Of a DNA stretch of 10,775 bases, positions 1 through 6,717 are shown one piece after another (positions within the stretch are counted from its first letter, which is position 1; each line of letters starts with the position of its first letter). This DNA comes from Rickettsiales bacterium. Its GTDB lineage: Bacteria; Pseudomonadota; Alphaproteobacteria; Rickettsiales; UBA3002. The stretch lies in contig PBPD01000024.1 in assembly GCA_002725445.1 (NCBI GenBank), forward strand, positions 1 to 10,775. Direction: 5' to 3'. Position numbers and translations under genes: made by a program. The notes under the pieces are model-generated. The model did not search any database, had not been told where the DNA came from, and saw nothing but the letters and a program-made list of their open reading frames with translations.

Positions 1-644
1 CCATAAAAGGTCGGCACGTGCTTTTCGTCCAGCCAATCCACATGGCGCAATTCGCGCTCCATTACTTCAGGAATGCGCTCCCATTGGCCATCTACCTCAT
101 CCGCCAGCCGTAGCGCCCCCAGCCGGGTGGTCACGCGTTCTTTCAGCTCGCCATGCTCGATATAGCCCAGCTCCATACTGCCGCCACCCATGTCGGCAAT
201 CACACCGTGAGGCTGGTGAATAGAGGCCACTACGCCACGCGCCGCATATTCGGCCTCCAACTCGCCGCTGATCACACGTACATCCACGTTAAAACGGCGT
301 TTTATCTCGGCCACAAAGGCTTCGCCGTCCTCAGCATCGCGCACCGCCGCCGTTGCCATGATTGCAAGCGAAGTCAATTCCAGCCGCTCTGCCATAAGCA
401 AAAACCGACCCAGCGACGCATAGGCTTTTTCTACACCTTGCGGGTTCAAACGCCCTGTCTGGCTAAGCCCTTTGCCAAGCGCACAGAAATGTTTTTCGTT
501 ATACAAAGGCAATGGCACACGCGTTAGCCCGTGATACACCACCAGCCGCACCGAATTTGAACCAATATCGATAACCCCGACCGTGTTGTCGTGCAATGCA
601 GGCAGGCGTTGCCCATTGCTCATAGGCGAGGTGTTATGCGACAT
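1..644 (-). CDS. ppx: Exopolyphosphatase, Ppx/GppA family (3' end cut by window)
   Basis: This enzyme releases phosphate from the ends of polyphosphate chains, or hydrolyses pppGpp in the GppA branch, in the cytoplasm. 214 codons are visible; the frame is open to the window edge and the C-terminal part is missing. The ASKHA-type ATPase fold shows clearly: the first phosphate loop is VIDIGSNSVRLVVY (residues 24-37), followed by TAAVRDAEDGEAF (98-110), the SGELEAEYAARGV segment (126-138) that carries the conserved catalytic Glu region, and the second phosphate loop ADMGGGSMEL (150-159). The chosen ATG overlaps the ppk stop as TGATG, which suggests translational coupling. A second in-frame ATG seven codons downstream is possible but has no better ribosome binding site. 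Family identity is secure. The choice between polyphosphate and pppGpp as main substrate is inferred from the ppk neighbour. Confidence 0.93.
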   Translation of the reverse strand, partial: MSHNTSPMSNGQRLPALHDNTVGVIDIGSNSVRLVVYHGLTRVPLPLYNEKHFCALGKGLSQTGRLNPQGVEKAYASLGRFLLMAERLELTSLAIMATAAVRDAEDGEAFVAEIKRRFNVDVRVISGELEAEYAARGVVASIHQPHGVIADMGGGSMELGYIEHGELKERVTTRLGALRLADEVDGQWERIPEVMERELRHVDWLDEKHVPTFY

Positions 645-2824
645 CAGCTGACTTTCTTGCGGCTCTTACTTTTGCGCGGGCGCATAATGTTGGCTGGCAT
701 TTTGCCTTTCTTCAGCGCTTTACCACGGCCAGAAAGACTCGGGTTATTCATAAAATATTCATGCGCGGAGAAACTACTATCACTGTATGGCACACGATGG
801 TACTCACCGTCCTTATCCAGCAACCAGCTATTTTTCTCATCGCGCAAATTGGCCACCATAATCTGGTCCAGTACCTGCTCATGTACCGTCGGGTTAGTAA
901 TCGGCACCATAGCCTCAACGCGATGGTCAAAATTGCGCACCATCCAGTCCGCCGAGGAAATATACACTTTGGCCTCTGGCGAAGGCAGGGCATGCCCGTT
1001 ACCAAAGCAGAAAATGCGTGAATGTTCCAAAAAGCGCCCAACGATGGTTTTGACACGAATATTATCAGAAAAGCCCGGGATACCAGGGCGCAGCACACAA
1101 ATGCCCCGCACCACCAGATCGATCTGCACACCTGCCTGACTGGCCGCATATAACGCATCGATAATGCGTGGATCCACCAGCGAGTTCATCTTCGCCCAGA
1201 TACAGCCAATCTTGCCTTCCTGTGCAAACTGGATTTCTTTCTCAATCGCACGAATCAGGCTGTTACGTAATGCATGCGGCGCCGCCGAAATTTTCGCAAA
1301 TCGCTTGGGCTTGGCATAACCGGTAATAAAATTAAACAGATACGATGCATCCTGGCACAGCGACGGGTCACAAGTGAAATACGACAAATCGGTGTATACT
1401 TTTGCGGTATTCGGATGGTAATTGCCGGTGCCAAAATGCACATAAGAGCGCAGCTTGCCCTCCTCTTTACGTACTACCAGCGAAATTTTCGCATGCGTCT
1501 TCAGCGTGACAAATCCATACACCACCTGCACGCCTGCGCGCTCCAGATCACGTGCCCAGCGCAAATTCGCTTCTTCGTCAAACCGTGCCTTCAACTCGAC
1601 CAGTGCCGTCACTGCCTTTCCATTCTCAGCCGCTTCAATCAGTGCCTTGATGATAGGTGAGTCATTACTGGTACGGTACAAAGTCTGTTTGATCGAAACC
1701 ACATCCGGGTCTTGTGCAGCTTGGTGCAAAAACTGCACCACCACATCAAAGCTTTCATACGGGTGATGAACCACAATGTCTTTATTCTGGATAGCGGCAA
1801 AACAATCGCCGTTAAAATCGGTAATGCGCTCAGGAAAACGCACCTCAAACGGCGTAAATTTCAAATCCGGCACGTCCGTATCATACAGCTCATCGAGCTG
1901 GGACAGACCGATCATGCCTTCCACGTGCACAATGTCATGCCGGCTTGCCGGCAAATGATCGAGCATGAACTGCACCAGACTGTCACTGGTGCCAACACTG
2001 GTTTTCAAACGCACCACACGCCCACGCCGGCGCTCTTTCACCGCGTTTTCGAAATAACGCACCAGATCTTCTGCTTCTTCTTCAATGTCCAGATCACTGT
2101 CGCGCACAATGCGGAATAGCGCGCTGTCCCGCAGCTCAAAGCCAGGGAACAGCTGATCGAAGAAAAGCGATATGATATCTTCCAGCAATATGAAGGTAGG
2201 CTGTCGTTTGCGTGCCAGCCGCACAAAGCGCTTCATTTTGTTAGGCAGAGTAATCAGTGCCGTTTGCTGACGTTTCTGTTGTGTCTGCGTGAGCTCGAAT
2301 ATAAGCGCCATTCCTAGATTAGGGATAAAGGGGAATGGATGCGCGGGATCAATCGCAATCGGTGTCAGCACCGGAAAAATGTGATGCAGAAAATAGTCTT
2401 TCAGCCAGCGTTTGTCAGCCTCTGTCAATGCGTCTGGCGAGGCAACCAGAATATGTTCTTCGGCCAGTGCGTCACGTAATGACAACCAGCATTGCTGCTG
2501 CTGGTCCATCAACTCCGCTGCTCGCGCATGGATGAGCCGCAATTGCTGACCTGCCGTCAACCCATCGGCACTGGTTTTATCCACCCCGTGACGCACCTGG
2601 TCTTTCAATCCGGCTACGCGCACCATATAAAACTCATCCAGATTGTTGGCAGAAATGGACAAAAACTTCACACGTTCCAGCAACGGATTGTTCGGATTGC
2701 ACGCCTCTTCCATCACACGGAAATTAAAAGATAACCATGATAGCTCGCGGTTAAAATAACGTGCCCGCGGACGCTCAAAATGTGCATCAATTTGTTGTTC
2801 TGTAAGACGGCTTAATTTTGTCAT
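644..2824 (-). CDS. ppk: Polyphosphate kinase 1
   Basis: PPK1 reversibly transfers the gamma phosphate of ATP to growing polyphosphate (EC 2.7.4.1), usually as a membrane-associated oligomer. From the ATG it has 726 residues, normal for the family. The N-terminal domain begins with YFNRELSWLSFNFRVMEEA (residues 23-41). The phospholipase-D-like catalytic domains contain SIKQTLYRTSND (377-388), ARFDEEANLRWA (413-424), LKTHAK with the expected autophosphorylated His444, HFGTGNY with His463, and LEHSRIF with His601. The frame extends to an upstream GTG at 2869. I prefer ATG 2824 because AAGAAG lies about 8 nt upstream, the conserved start follows soon after, and a perfect -10 box at 2870-2875 would place transcription start inside the longer version. 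The C-terminus (about 699-726) is an unusual Lys/Arg-rich tail. It is the first gene of a ppk-ppx operon. Confidence 0.97.
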   Translation of the reverse strand: MTKLSRLTEQQIDAHFERPRARYFNRELSWLSFNFRVMEEACNPNNPLLERVKFLSISANNLDEFYMVRVAGLKDQVRHGVDKTSADGLTAGQQLRLIHARAAELMDQQQQCWLSLRDALAEEHILVASPDALTEADKRWLKDYFLHHIFPVLTPIAIDPAHPFPFIPNLGMALIFELTQTQQKRQQTALITLPNKMKRFVRLARKRQPTFILLEDIISLFFDQLFPGFELRDSALFRIVRDSDLDIEEEAEDLVRYFENAVKERRRGRVVRLKTSVGTSDSLVQFMLDHLPASRHDIVHVEGMIGLSQLDELYDTDVPDLKFTPFEVRFPERITDFNGDCFAAIQNKDIVVHHPYESFDVVVQFLHQAAQDPDVVSIKQTLYRTSNDSPIIKALIEAAENGKAVTALVELKARFDEEANLRWARDLERAGVQVVYGFVTLKTHAKISLVVRKEEGKLRSYVHFGTGNYHPNTAKVYTDLSYFTCDPSLCQDASYLFNFITGYAKPKRFAKISAAPHALRNSLIRAIEKEIQFAQEGKIGCIWAKMNSLVDPRIIDALYAASQAGVQIDLVVRGICVLRPGIPGFSDNIRVKTIVGRFLEHSRIFCFGNGHALPSPEAKVYISSADWMVRNFDHRVEAMVPITNPTVHEQVLDQIMVANLRDEKNSWLLDKDGEYHRVPYSDSSFSAHEYFMNNPSLSGRGKALKKGKMPANIMRPRKSKSRKKVS

Positions 2825-2869
2825 AGCGAATTCTTCTTGTCTGCCTTGGCGTGGCTGTGCTACCACCAC

Positions 2870-2875
2870 ATTATA
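2870..2875 (-). promoter_or_regulatory. Candidate -10 box for ppk-ppx
   Basis: TATAAT on the minus strand, a perfect match to the sigma-70 -10 consensus, 46 nt upstream of the ppk ATG. Transcription would start near 2863 and give a leader of about 40 nt. No good -35 lies at 16-18 nt. A second weaker pair further upstream is TTGCGT (2917-2922) and TTATAT (2894-2899) with a 17-nt spacer. Which one is used cannot be told from sequence. Confidence 0.5.
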
Positions 2876-2883
2876 ATTATTTG

Positions 2884-2910
2884 TTTAACCAGCATATAAT
2901 CATTTTAACC
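2884..2910. repeat. TTTAACC direct repeat in the ppk/sixA promoter region
   Basis: Two exact copies of TTTAACC at 2884-2890 and 2904-2910, 20 bp apart start to start, which is about two helical turns. They flank the plus-strand TATAAT. The arrangement suits a dimeric regulator binding one face of the DNA. TTAACC resembles a CtrA half-site, but the spacing is not the TTAA-N7-TTAA of the standard CtrA box. In AT-rich intergenic DNA a 7-bp repeat can arise by chance. Confidence 0.35.
2895..2900 (+). promoter_or_regulatory. Candidate -10 box for sixA
   Basis: TATAAT on the plus strand, 35 nt upstream of the sixA GTG, predicting a start near 2907. The -35 position is only AT-rich (TTATAA, 2871-2876, 18-nt spacer). 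It overlaps the opposing ppk promoter region, so the two directions may compete or share an activator. Confidence 0.45.
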
Positions 2911-2935
2911 CTTACAACGCAACTGTGAACCGCCT

Positions 2936-3454
2936 GTGAAACGTCTATATATATTGCGCCACGCCAAGGCCGAATTGGGCGATGCCAACACGCAAGACAA
3001 AGAGCGTGACCTTGCGCCGCGCGGACGAGAAAATGCAGCCGCACTCGGCGCCTATTTGCAAGCAGAGGGACTTATCCCACAAAAAGTCTATAGCTCCGAC
3101 GCCAAGCGCACGCGCGAAACACTCAAAAGCCTGCAAAGCGGTTTAACGGATAAACTGGATGTTACCTATACCGATTCGCTGTATCTGGCGTCGGCAGGCG
3201 ATATATTACGTGAATTACAAGACACCAATCCAGATCAGGATGCGGTCATGATCGTAGGCCATAACCCCGGGCTGCATCATCTCTCGCTTATGCTGGCGGC
3301 CGAAGCCCTGACGGAAGACGGAATAGACACACTGACTATGAAGTTCCCAACATGCGCGCTGGCTATTATGCAGCTAAACATTGATAGCTGGGATAAGATA
3401 GAACCCGGAAGCGCAGTACTGGAACGGTTTCTAACCCGCCACGATATTAGCTAG
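2936..3454 (+). CDS. sixA: SixA-family phosphohistidine phosphatase
   Basis: A 172-aa member of the histidine phosphatase superfamily. SixA removes phosphate from histidine residues of signalling proteins; in E. coli the targets discussed are ArcB and the nitrogen PTS protein NPr. The catalytic motif LRHAKAE (residues 7-13) has Arg8 and nucleophile His9. DLAPRGRENA (25-34), SSDAKRTRETL (53-63) with phosphate-binding Arg, and VGHNPGL (107-113) with the second catalytic His109 are all present. RHA in place of RHG is typical of SixA. The only reasonable start is GTG; the ribosome binding site is weak. It is divergent from ppk and its last 8 bp overlap the end of the opposing response regulator gene. 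The substrate here is unknown; the two regulators alongside suggest phosphorelay work, but that is inference. Confidence 0.88.
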   Translation: MKRLYILRHAKAELGDANTQDKERDLAPRGRENAAALGAYLQAEGLIPQKVYSSDAKRTRETLKSLQSGLTDKLDVTYTDSLYLASAGDILRELQDTNPDQDAVMIVGHNPGLHHLSLMLAAEALTEDGIDTLTMKFPTCALAIMQLNIDSWDKIEPGSAVLERFLTRHDIS

Positions 3455-3833
3455 CCGCCTCTCCTTTTATCTCTATTCCCACTTCATTAAGTGCATCGCC
3501 CAGATTTTGTAAGGTGAGAGGCTTTACAACATACGCATCTGCACCCGCCTTCAGCGCATGCTCGCGGTTAGCATCACCTTGCTTTGCAGTACACATAATC
3601 ACTTTAATCTGCTTTCCCGCATCGCTTTCCCGCAGCAGTTCCAGAAAATCAATACCGTCAATATCCGGCATCATCCAATCCAGCAAAATGACATCGCAAT
3701 CATTGGAGGCGACATATTTAAGCGAATCTTCTACATTTTCTGCGGTATGCACGTTGAAGCCCATATCCTCCATGATATAGCGCGCTACGGTGCAATTGTT
3801 GCTGTTATCATCAATCACCAAACAATGTAACAC
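3447..3833 (-). CDS. Single-domain response regulator (CheY-like)
   Basis: A 128-aa protein made of one receiver domain with no output domain. All phosphorylation residues are intact: acidic pair Asp8-Asp9, phosphoacceptor Asp52 in ILLDWMMPDIDG, Thr82 in IMCTAK, and Lys104 in VVKPL. It should accept phosphate from a histidine kinase or Hpt protein and act by protein contact, as CheY and DivK do. The GTG start is supported by GGGGAG 8 nt upstream. It is the last gene of the hdaA operon, 32 nt after the 353-aa regulator, and its tail overlaps sixA by 8 bp. No cognate kinase is in the window. I do not recognise a specific orthologue such as DivK or CpdR. Confidence 0.9.
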   Translation of the reverse strand: MLHCLVIDDNSNNCTVARYIMEDMGFNVHTAENVEDSLKYVASNDCDVILLDWMMPDIDGIDFLELLRESDAGKQIKVIMCTAKQGDANREHALKAGADAYVVKPLTLQNLGDALNEVGIEIKGEAAS

Positions 3834-3865
3834 GTGAACTTCTCCCCACTTAATATTCCTATATT

Positions 3866-4927
3866 CTAACTGAATTTATGCACAAGTGCATGCAATGTTT
3901 GCATGATTTCGTCACGCACTTCCGCGTCACGCTCCTGTAGCCGCTGGTGAAATATAACATAAAGGGTGTCTATGTGCTTGCGAATCACCAATAAACGGAA
4001 CTTATTCATTTCATCAATGGTATGCAGAAAATCAACCAATGACTTGCCCACTTCTGAACCAAGAGGGAAACTGAATGTGCCTGCCTGCGCCTTGACACCA
4101 AAAGCCAGCTCTCGCAAATCATCCAGCGCCTTTTTATCGGTCAAATCTGCAGCTAACGCTTCGTAGGCATGCTCCATTTGATTCAAATCCACGAGCACCC
4201 ACTCCACAAAATCACCGCGTGCATGGGTCAGGACTTCCTGCGCACGTCTGACATTCTCCTCGTTTAGGATATCGCTGGCAGCCGTATCATCAAGCTTTTG
4301 GCGCAAACTATAATCAGGCGGACGCACTTCAATATCCATACCGTGCACGTGGTAGATGGTGCGGTCACCCAGCTTCTTCGCATGTTTCTCCATCTCTTCG
4401 GCTGGCAAGCGGCGATCCGTTCCACCCGGTGGCAACGGAACACGGCGTCGTCTGTCGGGGCCTGCGAATGCATCAAAGCGGATAAAGGAACGTGGATTGT
4501 CTATAACCTGAATAATGCGATGACTAAGCGTTTTTGCCGTGAAAGGCTTCACCAGATATTCCGTCACACCTGCATCGCGCGCCTTTTCCACATGTGCAAT
4601 ATCTGCATGCCCCGTTAACATAATAATTGGCATATTACGTTTGGGCGAGTCTTCTGCTGTGCGCATAAAGCTCACAAAATCGATGCCACTCATCGGCTCC
4701 ATCGGCCATTCCGTAATCACCAGATCGATCGCATGTGTCTTTATAATATTAACCGCACGGTCTCCGCTCTTGGCAATATGGATAGTTTCAAACCCGAAAC
4801 TATGCAGCAGTTTCTTGGTAATAGACGACATGCGCGCGTCAGGTTCAGCCAGCAAAAGCTGAATCTTCGCCAGCTTGTTACGCAGCTTGCGCAATGCCAT
4901 TTCGTTAAGGGGAGACGTACTAACCAT
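3866..4927 (-). CDS. Response regulator with altered receiver site and Hpt-like C-terminus
   Basis: A 353-aa protein. Residues about 22-142 form a receiver domain: LLLAEPDARM at strand 1, LVITEWPMEPMSG at the phosphorylation site, IIMLTGHAD with Thr105, and YLVKPF with Lys127. The phosphoacceptor position holds Glu73 instead of Asp, and the usual acidic pair is Glu28-Pro29, so normal aspartyl phosphorylation looks unlikely. A linker with GPDRRRR (156-162) and a second basic patch (168-173) is familiar from alphaproteobacterial regulators. The helical C-terminus (about 225-353) contains AFGVKAQAGTFSF (275-287), which aligns with the Hpt motif His-x-Leu-Lys-Gly but has Phe277 at the His position. 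The start overlaps the end of hdaA by 8 nt with GGAG just upstream, so the two are probably coupled. The domain call is firm for the receiver; the Hpt relation is inference. Confidence 0.85.
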   Translation of the reverse strand: MVSTSPLNEMALRKLRNKLAKIQLLLAEPDARMSSITKKLLHSFGFETIHIAKSGDRAVNIIKTHAIDLVITEWPMEPMSGIDFVSFMRTAEDSPKRNMPIIMLTGHADIAHVEKARDAGVTEYLVKPFTAKTLSHRIIQVIDNPRSFIRFDAFAGPDRRRRVPLPPGGTDRRLPAEEMEKHAKKLGDRTIYHVHGMDIEVRPPDYSLRQKLDDTAASDILNEENVRRAQEVLTHARGDFVEWVLVDLNQMEHAYEALAADLTDKKALDDLRELAFGVKAQAGTFSFPLGSEVGKSLVDFLHTIDEMNKFRLLVIRKHIDTLYVIFHQRLQERDAEVRDEIMQTLHALVHKFS

Positions 4928-5594
4928 GGGTGCTCCACTCCTGCATTACTTCGCGGACTAAAGGCAAGGTAATCGCGCGTTGCTGCGCCATGGCCTGCTC
5001 ATCCAGACGTACAATAAGGTCAGCCAGCGCTTGCGCTGAGCGTTCACAGCGCCGTAATATAAAATCGATGATATCGGGCGACACACGTATCTGGCGGTCT
5101 GCAAATTGTTTCATCAAAATACCGCGCATCACCATATCGTCGGGTTGCTGCAATTCGGCAAACGCAATCGCTGCCATACGCGAACGCAAATCAGGCAACG
5201 CAATCGGCAGTCGGTTCAGCGGCTGCTGACTGGTCAATAACAGCCATTTCTGCTCGCTGCGTACATGGTTGAGCAAATGAAACAGCGCCTCTTCGTCCTG
5301 CAATTGCTCCACATCCTCCAGCACCAATGCGTCATGCCCTTCCAGCCACTCTTGCGAGCTATGCATTGCTAATTGGTCAACCGGCACAAACCGCGCTTTG
5401 GCCTGTTCTGCCCAGATATGTGCCAGATGGCTTTTTCCTGCATGGCGCGGGCCAACCACGCTCATAAACGGCTCCACCCAGTGCGGCCAGCGCACCACCA
5501 TGTCATAGGCATGGCGGTTGCTCGCAGATACAATAAAATCCTCCCTGCCATACGCAGGGGGATGAGGGGGCAAACCAATAGCCAGCTGCGACAC
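4920..5594 (-). CDS. hdaA: HdaA, DnaA-related regulatory inactivator of replication initiation
   Basis: A 224-aa AAA+ protein related to DnaA domain III without the DNA-binding domain, the architecture of Hda/HdaA. The family binds the sliding clamp and stimulates ATP hydrolysis by DnaA after initiation. The N-terminus SQLAIGLP (residues 2-9) fits the clamp-binding motif. Walker A is GPRHAGKS (48-55), Walker B is ALVLEDVEQL (89-98), sensor 1 is LLLTSQQ (118-124), the box VII arginines are in LPDLRSRM (133-140), and the sensor 2 region is RSAQALADLIVRLD (185-198). The GTG start is preceded by GAGGA at about 6-7 nt. It follows the AI-2E transporter gene by 24 nt and overlaps the next regulator gene. 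In many alphaproteobacteria hdaA sits by ppk and purMN, which supports the call. Confidence 0.9.
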   Translation of the reverse strand: MSQLAIGLPPHPPAYGREDFIVSASNRHAYDMVVRWPHWVEPFMSVVGPRHAGKSHLAHIWAEQAKARFVPVDQLAMHSSQEWLEGHDALVLEDVEQLQDEEALFHLLNHVRSEQKWLLLTSQQPLNRLPIALPDLRSRMAAIAFAELQQPDDMVMRGILMKQFADRQIRVSPDIIDFILRRCERSAQALADLIVRLDEQAMAQQRAITLPLVREVMQEWSTHG

Positions 5595-5618
5595 GCGTTC
5601 CTCTACTTACAGTTCTAT

Positions 5619-6704
5619 TTATTCAGCATCCGCTGCCGATGATTTGCCAGAATGCTCTTTATAGAGCGAGCTATGCTGATAACGCTCAATGGCAAACCGC
5701 ACCAACACACCGATCATGGCGGTCACGGGCACCGCAATCAGCACACCTACAAACCCTAGCAACGTACCACCGGCCAACAAGCCAAAAATAATCCAGGCCG
5801 GGTGCAGGCCAACTTTGTCACCCACAATTTTAGGGGTGAGAAAATTGCCTTCCACCACCTGCCCAAAGACATAAACACCCAACACAATCAATACCGGGTC
5901 AACCGTATCAAACTGCAAATAAGCCATGCCCACAGCCAATATGCCCGCCACAATCGTGCCCAGATACGGAATGATAATGAGCAATCCACCCAACAGACCA
6001 ATCAACACGCCAAAATCAAGCCCAATGATGGTCAACGCAATGGCGTAGAATACACCGAGAATGGCCGCCACCATCATCTGGCCGCGGATAAACTGCGCTA
6101 CTTTAGCATCCATCTGCTCTACGAGGCTACGGATAGTGTCGGCATGTTCACGCGGCAGCAATCCTTCGATACGCTCTACCAGACGGTCCCAGTCGCGCAG
6201 CAAATAGAAGGAAACAATCGGCGTAATCAACAGCAGTGATAAAAGGTTCAGGAATGCCGCACCGGATTTAAGCACGCCACCCAGAATGCCACCCAGCACA
6301 CCAACGGCCTTGCCCGAAACATCACCCAAACTGGAGCGAACGGACTCCAACTGGCTGTAATTTAAAACGCCCTTCCACTCCTGCAGCAAAGGCTGCAGCT
6401 GTGTGCGTACCGCTTCCACATAGTCAGGCAGTTTTTTCACCAGCTCCACACTTTGCTGGTAGAGCAATGGCCCTAAGATCATGCACACGATAATTAAGAT
6501 TAGGAAAAAGATCGAAGTAATACAAATCGCCGCCCAATGCCGGCTCATGCCCCATTCTTCGCATTTATCCGCCAGCGGATCCAGAAAATACGCCACCAGA
6601 ATGCCTACCACAAAAGGCAGCAAAATAGGCTCCACCGCATTCAGGAACCAAATGAATAGCAGCAGCAATGCCAGCCAGAAAAGTGCAACCTTGTTGATAT
6701 GCAT
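5619..6704 (-). CDS. AI-2E family transporter (PerM/YdiK type membrane protein)
   Basis: A polytopic inner-membrane protein of 361 aa. Hydrophobic segments lie at about residues 6-22, 24-41, 58-82, 138-163, 210-275 (several) and 300-338. A soluble helical stretch lies at about 85-135. The family signature QVVEGNFLTPKIVGDKVGLHP is split around residues 282-302, including the conserved EGNFLTPKIVG core, and is followed by a glycine-rich helix pair. Family members have been linked to AI-2 export or ion transport, but substrates differ and none can be assigned here. The frame extends upstream to a TTG at 6731. I chose ATG 6704 because AAGGAG sits 5-6 nt before it and the longer version would overlap the DUF2066 gene. 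It starts 13 nt after the DUF2066 stop codon. Confidence 0.92.
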   Translation of the reverse strand: MHINKVALFWLALLLLFIWFLNAVEPILLPFVVGILVAYFLDPLADKCEEWGMSRHWAAICITSIFFLILIIVCMILGPLLYQQSVELVKKLPDYVEAVRTQLQPLLQEWKGVLNYSQLESVRSSLGDVSGKAVGVLGGILGGVLKSGAAFLNLLSLLLITPIVSFYLLRDWDRLVERIEGLLPREHADTIRSLVEQMDAKVAQFIRGQMMVAAILGVFYAIALTIIGLDFGVLIGLLGGLLIIIPYLGTIVAGILAVGMAYLQFDTVDPVLIVLGVYVFGQVVEGNFLTPKIVGDKVGLHPAWIIFGLLAGGTLLGFVGVLIAVPVTAMIGVLVRFAIERYQHSSLYKEHSGKSSAADAE

Positions 6705-6717
6705 GAGCGCTCCTTCC

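Noticed and set aside
591..1139. 182-codon open frame on the plus strand
   Set aside because: Antisense to the ppk C-terminal region, whose catalytic motifs are clear; no recognisable protein features.
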